The position numbers and the translations under genes were made by a program. A stretch of 21,641 nt of DNA from SHNJ01 sp964458615. GTDB lineage: Bacteria; Pseudomonadota; Alphaproteobacteria; SHNJ01. The notes under the pieces were generated by a model. That model was given only the letters and a program-made list of their open reading frames with translations. It was not told the DNA's origin and searched no databases. Location: NCBI GenBank assembly GCA_964458615.1, contig CAYWJR010000021.1, forward strand, positions 1-21,641, written 5' to 3'. Positions 6,736 through 15,343 of this stretch are shown here, piece by piece; position 1 is the stretch's first letter, and each line of letters begins with the position of its first letter.

Positions 6736-8943
6736 CTATAAAAATAAATCGGTTTTCAACGCCGCCCAAATGCTGGAATAATCGTCCGTCCACAAACTGT
6801 TCGGTTTTGTTTTCGGCTCTGTCCAGCCTGGCATTGCCGATATTTGTTTTATAATTTCCGGATTCGCCGCAACCGCAACCCAAAATGACGGCGACCAATC
6901 TTTGGATTTGACTTGACCGCCTGAAATCGTATCGGTGGTTTGAATTTTTGCGGCAACGTGTAGTCCATTGGCCTTGGCGATGGATGCAACCACCGGCGCC
7001 AAATTGAAATAACGGCTGGATACATGCACGGCGATGATACCGTTTTCAGAAATTTTTTGTTTGTACGTCGCCATCGCCTGTTTGGTCAGCATATGCACGG
7101 GAACGGAATCGGAACTGAACGTATCCAGAATCAAAAATCCGAATTTTCCATCCGGTTGCGCGGCCAATTCAATTCTGGCGTCGCCAATAACGACGTCAGC
7201 CGGGCATTTGGATAAATAAGTGAAATATTCTGGATTTCTGGCAACCGCTTCGACCTTGCGGTCGATCTCGAAATAAGTGATTTTCTGACCCTGTTTGGCG
7301 TAACACGCCGTACTGCCAACACCAAGTCCAGCGGCGCCAATCGGCGCACCCGGGTTGATTTTATCGAATATTCCGAACAAATCGCCCAGCGGGCCTTCGC
7401 GCGTGTAATAAGTTTGCGGCCAAAGTTCCTGATCGGTGCCGACCCATTGCGCGCCATGCATGGTTGTGCCATGAATCAATATGTGCCGCCCCGAAGTTTC
7501 TTCGACAACCTTGATCGTTCCAAAAAAACTGCGGTCGGAAAAAACAACCGGCGTATTGTTGGAAAACGCCGTCCAACCCACGATCATCATTGCCAAAACG
7601 CCGATTGCGAACCGTGGCGGTATATCGCGCCATGCCGCCAGAATCCACACGAATCCGGCGCCGATGATAAATTCGATGATATTCGCCTTTAAACTGGCGG
7701 CAGGGGCGAAAAATTTATAGCATAAAAATAAAACCGCCCAAAATCCACCGCCCAACAATACCGGCAATGCGATGTCGTGTTTCAATTTCGAAAATCCGGG
7801 CAAAACATATCCCGCAACCGGCATAAACAACGCCGCCAGGAAAATTCCGATATTATATTCATAAACCCCATGGAACATCAGCGGCGCAACAACGCCATTC
7901 ACGATCGACGCAACCGCGCCGCCAAGCGCGATATACATATAATATTCCGGCGCGGATTTGGCGTCCGGCTTTAATTTGGCCAGCTGCATGTGGAACACCA
8001 TGGATGCCGCGAAAAAAACCAGCAAATGGAATGCCACTTCCATCCAGCTTTCGGCCAGAATGCTCCAGAACCGCAATACCAGCATCATCAGGATGCAATA
8101 TGCCAAACCTTCGACCATTTGTTTTTCGTTCAATTTAATTTTGCCCGAAAAAACCAGCACAAAAGTCAGCAAATAAATCGACAATATCAAAACCCACACC
8201 AACGGAACCGCCGCGACATCGCTGGATACATAAGTCGTGACCGACAACATCAAGCTGACGGGAATAAAGGCGTATAAAAACCAGCGCCATTTTTGCGCAA
8301 CCGGCACGGGCGCCGTATCGATTTTTTCAGCGGCCAAACGCGCGCCGGACCGGATCACCGCGATTCCGCCGCACAATACCAGCATGGCATAAACCAAAAA
8401 CATGCCGCGCCATAACGCCATTTGACCGGCAATGTCGATATACGGTTCGACGATGAATGGATAGGTCAAAAGCCCGCCAAAACTGCCCAAATTGCTGGCG
8501 GCATAAAATATGTACGGATTTTTATGCGCAGGCGATACAAGCCCGAACCAGGATTGCATTAATGGCGTTGTGGTGGACAGAATGAAAAAACACAAGCCCA
8601 CTTGCAATATCAAAACCGATAAAATGGTTTGCACCGGCCGATCCACCGCCTGCACCCATTCTGTTCCTATGACACCTTGGGGGATGAACATCACCGCCAA
8701 CAACAGCAACACGGAATGCAGCAAAATTTGTTTGCGCGGCGCGATGCATTTGGACACCGAAAACGCATACGCATATCCGATCAATAATGCCGTTTGGAAA
8801 AAAACCATCGCAGTCACCCAAACCGAAGGCGCGCCGCCCAAATGCGGCGTCAACAATTTGGCGTAAATCAATTGGATCTGGAATAACAACGCCGCGCTAA
8901 TGAATAAAATCGCGGCGAAAAAATGGGTTGCGTATTTTTGCAT
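6736..8943 (-). CDS. Multi-pass membrane protein fused to a spermidine-synthase-like domain
   Basis: The 735-residue protein starts with a membrane region with roughly a dozen or more helices (about residues 8-460). A Rossmann methyltransferase-like domain of the spermidine synthase type follows: GAAGLGVGSTACYA (536-549), the acidic YFEIDRK (557-563), VIGDAR (585-590) and FLILDTFSSDSVPVH (603-617). Fusions of this type are widespread in bacteria and usually have no proven reaction. The SAM-type binding core is intact, but aminopropyl transfer should not be assumed, and no AdoMet decarboxylase or other polyamine gene is present. The ATG at 8943 is preceded by AGAGGG at four bases; an upstream in-frame TTG (8976) is less likely. 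It follows dmeF by 33 bases on the same strand and may be co-transcribed. Confidence 0.85.
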   Translation of the reverse strand: MQKYATHFFAAILFISAALLFQIQLIYAKLLTPHLGGAPSVWVTAMVFFQTALLIGYAYAFSVSKCIAPRKQILLHSVLLLLAVMFIPQGVIGTEWVQAVDRPVQTILSVLILQVGLCFFILSTTTPLMQSWFGLVSPAHKNPYIFYAASNLGSFGGLLTYPFIVEPYIDIAGQMALWRGMFLVYAMLVLCGGIAVIRSGARLAAEKIDTAPVPVAQKWRWFLYAFIPVSLMLSVTTYVSSDVAAVPLVWVLILSIYLLTFVLVFSGKIKLNEKQMVEGLAYCILMMLVLRFWSILAESWMEVAFHLLVFFAASMVFHMQLAKLKPDAKSAPEYYMYIALGGAVASIVNGVVAPLMFHGVYEYNIGIFLAALFMPVAGYVLPGFSKLKHDIALPVLLGGGFWAVLFLCYKFFAPAASLKANIIEFIIGAGFVWILAAWRDIPPRFAIGVLAMMIVGWTAFSNNTPVVFSDRSFFGTIKVVEETSGRHILIHGTTMHGAQWVGTDQELWPQTYYTREGPLGDLFGIFDKINPGAPIGAAGLGVGSTACYAKQGQKITYFEIDRKVEAVARNPEYFTYLSKCPADVVIGDARIELAAQPDGKFGFLILDTFSSDSVPVHMLTKQAMATYKQKISENGIIAVHVSSRYFNLAPVVASIAKANGLHVAAKIQTTDTISGGQVKSKDWSPSFWVAVAANPEIIKQISAMPGWTEPKTKPNSLWTDDYSSIWAALKTDLFL

Positions 8944-8976
8944 GAATCCCTCTTTTGGATTATCGGTTTTCGGCAA

Positions 8977-9966
8977 TCAATGGCAATTCCGGTCGGCGCA
9001 TGAATTGATTTCAATCGACACATGCGCCAATTCCGGAAACCCGGACAACAAATTTTTGTAATATTGGGGCGCGCGCGGATCATGCGTTACCAGCGATATG
9101 ATCGCCGCATAATGTTTGGGGCCAATTTGCCAAACGTGAAAGTCGGCGATACGATTGTCCCCGGCCGATTCGATCGCCGCCCGGATTGCGTCCAATTTTC
9201 CGGATGCGATGTTTTTATCCATTAAAATCGATGCGGTTTGCATAACCAATTTGTACGACCACAGCAAAATCAAAACCGCGCCCAAAACGCCGACCGCGGG
9301 ATCGACAAAACCCCATCCCCATTGCATTCCAACCCATAATGCAAAAATGGCCAGAACCGACGTCAACGCATCGGCAATCACGTGTATATACGCCGAATGG
9401 CGGTTCAAATCGACGGGATCGTCATGCGCATGACCATGGGCATGATCGTGCGAATGCCCATGGTCATGACCGCAATTATGCGTATGCCCGGAATCCGCCG
9501 AACCGCCGGTTTTGCCGTGCAACAAAAAGGCCGACAATATATTGACCAAAAGCCCGGCAACAGCGACCATCATCGCCTGGGCATATTGGATTTCCGGCGG
9601 ATATAAAAACCGGGAAATCGATTCGACCATCACGTTCGCCCCGATTACCGCCAACAAAACGGCGCTGGCGAATCCGGCCAAAACGCCCGCTTTCCATGTG
9701 CCGAAACTGTACCGTTCGTGACCGGCGTGTTTTTTGGCATGGGCATAGGCAAAAACACTGATCGCAAAAGCGGCGCTGTGCGATGCCATATGCCATCCAT
9801 CAGCCAAAAGCGCCATGGACCCGAACCAATATCCGGCGGCGATTTCAACCGCCATGAACGCGGTCGTCGCCCACAAAATCCAGCCCATGCGCCGGTGCGC
9901 GGCATCGTGATCGCCGCCCACATAATCGTGGCTATATCGCAATTTGTTAATTTCATCTTGATGCAT
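8977..9966 (-). CDS. dmeF: CDF-family divalent metal (Co/Ni-type) exporter DmeF
   Basis: The 329-residue protein is a cation diffusion facilitator of the DmeF subgroup. The N-terminal YSHDYVGGDHDAAHRR is typical of DmeF. Helix 2 carries LLADGWHMASH (residues 53-63) and helix 5 HVIADALTS (195-203), the pairs of His/Asp that form the transport site. Residues 161-181 form a His-rich cytoplasmic loop (about ten His) between helices 4 and 5, and a soluble C-terminal domain with FHVWQIG follows. CDF exporters remove divalent metal from the cytoplasm in exchange for protons; DmeF members studied elsewhere act on cobalt and nickel, so that specificity is inferred. I prefer the ATG at 9966 (AAGG upstream) over a TTG at 10017. 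No dmeR-type regulator is adjacent. It is divergent from copA. Confidence 0.9.
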   Translation of the reverse strand: MHQDEINKLRYSHDYVGGDHDAAHRRMGWILWATTAFMAVEIAAGYWFGSMALLADGWHMASHSAAFAISVFAYAHAKKHAGHERYSFGTWKAGVLAGFASAVLLAVIGANVMVESISRFLYPPEIQYAQAMMVAVAGLLVNILSAFLLHGKTGGSADSGHTHNCGHDHGHSHDHAHGHAHDDPVDLNRHSAYIHVIADALTSVLAIFALWVGMQWGWGFVDPAVGVLGAVLILLWSYKLVMQTASILMDKNIASGKLDAIRAAIESAGDNRIADFHVWQIGPKHYAAIISLVTHDPRAPQYYKNLLSGFPELAHVSIEINSCADRNCH

Positions 9967-9988
9967 TTTCGATCGCCTTTGCCATGCA

Positions 9989-10017
9989 AGTCTAGGTTTA
10001 ACGGGCGTCAATGGCAA
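9989..10017 (-). promoter_or_regulatory. Probable dmeF promoter
   Basis: On the minus strand, TTGCCA (10017-10012) and TAGACT (9994-9989) are separated by exactly 17 bases, placing a transcription start near 9982 and a leader of about 16 bases before the dmeF ATG. The -35 element matches 5 of 6 and the -10 element 4 of 6 positions of the sigma-70 consensus. No clear metal-regulator operator was recognised. Confidence 0.5.
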
Positions 10018-10050
10018 TATTGGAACCGTATAATTGGATAATATTTTGAT

Positions 10051-10079
10051 TTGCTTTTCGCATTTTATCGGCCTAGATA
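10051..10079 (+). promoter_or_regulatory. Probable copA promoter, suggesting a leaderless transcript
   Basis: TTGCTT (10051-10056) and TAGATA (10074-10079) are 17 bases apart. The copA ATG at 10086 begins six bases after the -10 box, about where transcription would start, and no Shine-Dalgarno sequence precedes it. The mRNA may therefore be leaderless. CueR-type promoters usually have a 19-base spacer with a dyad, which I do not see here, so copper control is not supported by this sequence. Confidence 0.4.
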
Positions 10080-10085
10080 AATAAT

Positions 10086-12483
10086 ATGTCCAAGCAGACT
10101 CTTATGCAACAATTACCGCTGTCAGATCCGGAAAACTCGCGCCCCTATCCGTCCCCCGCGCCCCGGAACGGCGCATCCGGCCATGATGCAAAAACAACCC
10201 AGGAATTTTCGATACGCGGGATGCATTGCGTCAATTGCGCGCAAAATATCGAACGCGGCATCGGCACCATAAACGGCATCGACAAAGTCAGCGTGAATTT
10301 CGCCATGCAAACCGCAACCGTCGATTGGCAATCCGGCATACCGCCCGAATCCGCGCAGCAAGTAATCGACAAGGCGGCGGCGATGGGATATTCCGCCGAA
10401 TTGAAATTAAACGCCGGAATCAAAAACGCCGCCGATACACCGGCATTCCAAACGGGGGAAATTTCCGCCTGGCAAATCAGCGCGGCGTTTTTTCTGGCGT
10501 CGATTTTTTTGGCCGATATGGCCGCGATGTGGATGGGATCGGTTTGGCGGTTAAATTTATTATCGGTTTTTTTGCTGGCTTCGTTCTGCCAATTCGCTTT
10601 GGGAAAGTTTTTTTACGGCAACGCCTGGCGGTCTTTGAAATCGGGATTCTTCACCATGGACAGCTTGGTCGCAATCGGCACGACCGCCGCATTCGCCCTA
10701 AGTTTGGCGCAAATTTTTCTGATTTATGGCGCGGGCGATGCCGCGTTTTGGCTGTCGCCGCCGGAACATAGTTATTTCGAATCGTCCGTATTGATTATAT
10801 GTTTCATTTACATCGGCAGATATTTGGAACAACGCGCCACATACCGCGCGCGCAAGGATTTGGGGAATTTGGCGGTTTGGATCGGCGAATTCGCCTGGAT
10901 CGAAGACGGCGGAGAAATTAAAAAAATATCCATTCATGCTTTGCGCGCGGGTCAAATTATCGTGGTTCAACCCGGATCACGCATCCCCGCCGACGGAATC
11001 ATCATATCGGGCGACAGCGATATCGACCAAAGCCTGTTGACGGGCGAACCGCACGCGGTATTCGCAAAACCCGGCGACAAGGTTTTCGCGGGCAGCATCA
11101 ATTTGACCCAAGCATTGAAAATACGCGCATCCGCAACCGGCGCGCAAACCCGGTTCGGATTCATAACCAAAATCGTCGAAACCGCCGCCGGAAGCAAGCC
11201 GTTGATCGCGCAAAAAATAGACCGCGTATGCCATTATTTCGTGCCCATGGTTTTAGGGATCGCATCGATTACGTTCGTTTTATGGGCGGGATACGATTTG
11301 AACGCCGGCAACGGATTGTCGCGCGCGGTTTTAAACGCGGTTGCGGTGTTGGTTGTGGCTTGTCCATGCGCATTGGGTTTGGCGACGCCGACGGTTGTGA
11401 TTGCAACAATCGGGTCGGCGGCGCGGCGCCAATTATTGGTGAAAAACGCGGCGGTTTTCGAATCGTTGCAATCTATCGACACGGTGCTTTTGGATAAAAC
11501 CGGAACATTGACATACGGCAAACCCGGCGTAACCGATATTTTTACGCCGAACAAAGATTCCGACCGTGTATTGCGTTACGCCGCATCGGCGGCGCAATAC
11601 AGCAATCACCCGTTATCCAAGGCGATCGGCAAGGCGGCCATGGGCAAATCCCTGCCCCTATTCGCGCCGGTTGCGGTGAAAGAAATTCCTGGCCAGGGGT
11701 TGATCGCCGATTTTGTGACCGCCAAAACCAATCATCAAAATCCGTTGGCCGAACCGCAAAATATCGAATCGCGCATTTATGTGGGCAACCNNNNNNNNNN
11801 GCCGTTTGTTGAATGCCAATTTATTCGATCTGTCGCCGTTGGACAGCGCGACCGAAGAATTATCTTTGGACGGAAAAAGCCTGGTATTCATCGGCCAGGA
11901 ATCGGGCGGGACGCGGCAATTGATGGGCATCATCGGATTGCAGGATAATTTGCGGCCGCAATCGTGGGATTTAATCCGGTTTTTGAAATCGCGCGGCATG
12001 CGTATCATACTTTTGACCGGCGACACCAAAACATCGGCCGAACGCATCGCGCAGAAATTAAGCATCGACGAAGTTCAATCCGACATCGTGCCCGAAGAAA
12101 AAGCAGGCCGCGTACAATCGCTTAGGAACCGGGGGCGAAAAATTTTGATGCTGGGCGACGGCATAAACGACGCGGGCGCGTTGGCGAACGCGAATATCGG
12201 CATCGCAGTCGCGGGGGGATCGGATTTGGCCATGGAGGCGGCGGATGTTGGATTGATGCGTTCCGACCCATCGCAAATTTTGCAATTATTCGAATTGGGC
12301 GATTCTTTCCGCGCCAAAATCCGGCAAAATATATTTTGGGCGTTCGGATTCAACGCCATCGGCATCCCAATGGCGGCCGCCGGGTTGTTGCACCCCGGCA
12401 TCGCGGGCGCGATTATGGCGGCGTCCAGCATCATGGTGGTCGGCAACGCATTTCGCGGCAAGTTAAGAACTAAAGGCGCCTAA
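10086..12483 (+). CDS. copA: Copper (Cu+)-translocating P-type ATPase, interrupted by an assembly gap
   Basis: This P1B-type ATPase has one N-terminal heavy-metal domain with GMHCVNC (residues 45-51). It then shows TGEP (319-322) in the actuator, the intramembrane CPC motif (426-428), DKTGT (470-474, phosphorylated Asp470) and the SNHP motif (506-509). After the gap come LTGD, GDGINDAGAL and the last two helices with FN and MAASS. The CPC plus MxxSS pattern indicates monovalent copper (or silver) export; helix 7 has FN where most CopA have YN. Ten N at 11791-11800, just after the VGN motif of the nucleotide domain, put the two halves in different frames; a true gap length divisible by three would restore one frame. 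So this is one gene, not a frameshifted pseudogene. It is divergent from dmeF. Confidence 0.92.
11791..11800. other. Assembly gap (ten N)
   Basis: Ten undetermined bases lie inside the copA coding sequence. The flanking halves match the two sides of a single P1B ATPase, so the join order is right, but ten is probably a placeholder length; for an intact frame the real length must be a multiple of three, and family alignment suggests only a few residues are missing. Confidence 0.95.
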
Positions 12484-12542
12484 AATACAAATTTTGTAAA
12501 TATTCGCACGCGTTTTTCATACAGAAATGCTATATTTTCGTT

Positions 12543-13685
12543 ATGATGCGCAGATCAATCTTGGTTCTTATTTTAACGATTATCGCATCCGCCACATCAA
12601 CAATCGCGATGGCGGACGATTATGTTTGCGATTTCAACATGGCGGTTATTCAATCGCCGTTGTTGTTGCAAGGATTCACCGACAACACATCAGAAATACT
12701 GGGCAACGCCGCGCAGTCGCAAAAGGCGCGCGGCATCATGCCGAATGTGCAACGTGTTTTTCTGCATCCATCCAGCCAGTCCATCGTTATGTATGGCTGG
12801 AACAATTTACCGGGACCGTTAAAACGCGACCAGGAAAAAATGGCGTTTTTAATGCAGCGGATGGAGCAGTTGAAAAAAGAAGCCGCCAACGCCGGATACC
12901 CGTTCGATTATAAAAATCTGGTCGGAAAGCCGACAGCGGTTGTGTTCAACACAAAATATACCGGCAAATCCTGGCCGCAACGGGAAATCGGCATGGAATC
13001 GGTTTTCGGCAGCCAATGTTGGCTGGTTATCAAGGTTGGCGGCAATATGATCGCCGATAAAAACGCCGATGCGGATTTTATCAAATCCACCATGGCGGAA
13101 TTTGAACGGATACGCGGCATGTCCGGCGGCGCCGAACCCGGCGCATTCCCTGTATTGGATTCGGGCGAGTATAAGATAGGATCTTTGCCCGGTTTCGATG
13201 CCGAAAATTTTTGGGCGATTGCGATTTCGGTTATTATATTGGCGTTATTGTTCGGCATTATTATCGGCCGCGCCGCCAGTTGCGCCGACAACAAGCATAC
13301 GCGCGCTTATTTTAAATTGATGGCCGCGTTGTGGTTGGTTTACGCGATGCTGATTTCGGTGTTCAAAGATTCTTTCGTCACTCATGATTTCGCCTTGGGA
13401 TTGGAACATTATGTTTATGCCGCGCTGATGATCGCCGTGAACGCGCTTGGAATATTGCTGGGCCCCGTTATGGCATTGCCCAGCGTGGCGCTGGCGCTTG
13501 GCCACGCGGTGCGCACAGTGCTTTTTATTCTGCTCAATTACAATCACGCGCCACGGATCGTTTGGCTGGATATCGGGCTGATGATTTTAATGGCGATTTA
13601 CATCTTAACATTCGGATTCCGCCGTAAAATCGATATTGCCCGAACCAAAAATGGCCGGGCCAATATCGTCGAGCGCCATCATTAA
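12543..13685 (+). CDS. Unrecognised membrane protein with signal peptide and periplasmic domain
   Basis: The 380-residue product begins with a clear signal peptide (about residues 1-24, cleavage plausible after ...TIAMA). A periplasmic region of about 200 residues follows with two cysteines (in YVCDF and SQCWLV) that could form a disulfide. Four to six transmembrane helices come next, the first around 223-243 (FWAIAISVIILALLFGIIIG) and the last ending before FRRKIDIART. I recognise no family. A TATATT box ends six bases before the ATG and no ribosome-binding site is visible, so the message may be leaderless, although read-through from copA (59-base gap) is possible. The next gene starts 12 bases downstream and is probably co-transcribed. 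Function unknown; an envelope role is inferred from topology only. Confidence 0.8.
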   Translation: MMRRSILVLILTIIASATSTIAMADDYVCDFNMAVIQSPLLLQGFTDNTSEILGNAAQSQKARGIMPNVQRVFLHPSSQSIVMYGWNNLPGPLKRDQEKMAFLMQRMEQLKKEAANAGYPFDYKNLVGKPTAVVFNTKYTGKSWPQREIGMESVFGSQCWLVIKVGGNMIADKNADADFIKSTMAEFERIRGMSGGAEPGAFPVLDSGEYKIGSLPGFDAENFWAIAISVIILALLFGIIIGRAASCADNKHTRAYFKLMAALWLVYAMLISVFKDSFVTHDFALGLEHYVYAALMIAVNALGILLGPVMALPSVALALGHAVRTVLFILLNYNHAPRIVWLDIGLMILMAIYILTFGFRRKIDIARTKNGRANIVERHH

Positions 13686-13697
13686 CAGGGGATTTTC

Positions 13698-14708
13698 ATG
13701 CGTCATTTGCACATTATCGCAATCGGAATTTTTTGTTTTATCGCCGGATTCGCGGCATGCAAATATATGCCGGGTTCGACGTCAAGCGCCGTTCCATCGG
13801 CATCAACCGCCGCAACGCCGCAATCGGGAACGGCGCCAATCGCAAACCAAGACGCGGCAGAATTAAAATATCCCCCATGCAGTTCGGTTGCCAAACACGC
13901 GGTTGCGATCGCCACGCAAAATTTTTTATTCAGCCAGACCGATTGCGCCGGCGAAAAATTGACCGGCGATGGCGTGGACAGCATGGTTTTACTGCGCGGC
14001 AACAATTCCGCGGATTCCATCGCGCCGCTTAGCGCCGATATTATTTTGCCCGTGACCGAATGGCTGCCGGAAACGGTGACTTCGTTCATGATTCCGCAAC
14101 TGGCATATTCCGTTGCATTGGATCAAAATTCCACCGCAGACGATAAATTGGATCCCGAAAAATTGATGTGTACCGATGATATTGCAGCAATCACAATCGG
14201 CCTGAACCCTAATATTGCGCCGTTATCGAACGACCAATTTAACGGAATGTTATCGGATAACAGCGCGAAATTACTGTCGGCATTCAGCGCGTCGGTCATT
14301 CAATCGCAAAAGGGCGGCGCGGAAGATGTCAGAAAAACATTGGCCGACGTTCAATCGATTATCGAGGATTTCAAGGATTTCCACCGGCAATTCGGCGATT
14401 TCGCGCTGGGCGCGATGTACGACACGCAGGAACAATATCTAAACGCCTATATCATATCGCCAAAAGGCGCGGATGCATGCGCGCCGATGATGAAACATAA
14501 ATTGGCCGCAACATTGGTCACAGGATACGCGGCGATATTGAAAACGCCGCCGAAAAAAATGACGCTGACTTGCGATCAATCCATAAAACAAGAATTCAAA
14601 TTGCAAAAAGCGGCGCAATTCGGCCATGCCTGCCTGTCGCCGGTTTTGAATTTGAACGCTATCGCCACGCGGCCATTGACATACAACATACAACGCATAC
14701 AAAAATAA
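13698..14708 (+). CDS. Unrecognised exported protein, possible lipoprotein
   Basis: The 336-residue protein starts with a positively charged short tip and a hydrophobic stretch (residues 5-20) followed by FAACKY, an imperfect lipobox; Cys21 could be lipidated, or the segment could be a membrane anchor. A low-complexity Ser/Ala/Thr/Pro linker covers about 26-50. The mature part contains several more cysteines (among them PPCSS, TDCAGE, LMCTDD, ACAPM, LTCDQ, HACLS), an unusual number that suggests disulfides in the periplasm. An AGGGG six bases before the ATG supports the start. It lies 12 bases after the membrane-protein gene, so the two probably form an operon. No family recognised and no catalytic motif seen. 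Confidence 0.8.
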   Translation: MRHLHIIAIGIFCFIAGFAACKYMPGSTSSAVPSASTAATPQSGTAPIANQDAAELKYPPCSSVAKHAVAIATQNFLFSQTDCAGEKLTGDGVDSMVLLRGNNSADSIAPLSADIILPVTEWLPETVTSFMIPQLAYSVALDQNSTADDKLDPEKLMCTDDIAAITIGLNPNIAPLSNDQFNGMLSDNSAKLLSAFSASVIQSQKGGAEDVRKTLADVQSIIEDFKDFHRQFGDFALGAMYDTQEQYLNAYIISPKGADACAPMMKHKLAATLVTGYAAILKTPPKKMTLTCDQSIKQEFKLQKAAQFGHACLSPVLNLNAIATRPLTYNIQRIQK

Positions 14709-14835
14709 TCATGCCATCGCATTTGCGCCGGATTTTTATCGGTTCAATTTTCGATATTTCTCGGGAGCATTAAGCAATCGTTATCGATTGTGTTTTATAT
14801 TTTTTATATTGCACAACCGATGATTGTATTATTTA

Positions 14836-15267
14836 ATGCCCAACAACCCATACAGACATAATTTACGGATCCTGGCCGCCGAAGACAATCGCGTGAATCA
14901 ACTTTTGCTGCGCGCGTTTTTAACAAAAAGCGGCTGGAGCCTGGATCTGGCCGATAATGGGCAGCACGCCCTGGAATTGTTGATGAAATGGGAATACGGG
15001 CTTGTGTTGATGGACATCCAAATGCCTGGAATCGACGGCATCGCCGCAACGCGCATCATCCGCAGCATGGCGTCTTATTTGCGGGATATTCCGATTGTGG
15101 CCGCAACCGCTTGCCTGCAAATTGGCCGCGAGGGGTATAAAAAATTGGGTTTCGACGATGTTGTTTTCAAACCGCTGGATTGCGCTGTATTGTCCGGCAC
15201 AATTGAAAATACGGTTCGCATGAAACAAGGGTGGAACAGGCAAATCCAATCCAAGGCATTGATTTAA
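14836..15267 (+). CDS. Stand-alone response-regulator receiver domain (CheY-like)
   Basis: The 143-residue protein is a single receiver domain: acidic pair Glu16-Asp17 in ILAAEDN, phospho-acceptor Asp60 in LVLMDIQMP, Thr91 in AATA and Lys112 in VFKPLD. All residues needed for phosphorylation are present, and there is no output domain. It probably relays or buffers phosphate, or acts by protein binding, downstream of a kinase. The hybrid kinase that starts 76 bases downstream is the obvious partner, and its own receiver domain is similar (NLRIL-AEDN--NQ and LVLMDIQMP--DGI-AT in both), which suggests duplication. An in-frame TTG at 14824 is an alternative start; neither has a ribosome-binding site. 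Confidence 0.88.
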   Translation: MPNNPYRHNLRILAAEDNRVNQLLLRAFLTKSGWSLDLADNGQHALELLMKWEYGLVLMDIQMPGIDGIAATRIIRSMASYLRDIPIVAATACLQIGREGYKKLGFDDVVFKPLDCAVLSGTIENTVRMKQGWNRQIQSKALI

Positions 15268-15343
15268 AACGGATATATTATAATTCTACTTGAATTTTTT
15301 GGGGCCAATATAACCGTAAATTAACCGCGCCATTATATGCTTT

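Noticed and set aside
9415..9485. Repetitive CATG/GCATGA-rich DNA resembling a repeat array
   Set aside because: It encodes the His-rich loop of DmeF; the repetition follows from alternating His codons with Asp, Gly, Ser and Ala codons.
10086..12483. copA as a frameshifted pseudogene
   Set aside because: The frame changes exactly at the run of N, and all motifs on both sides are intact.
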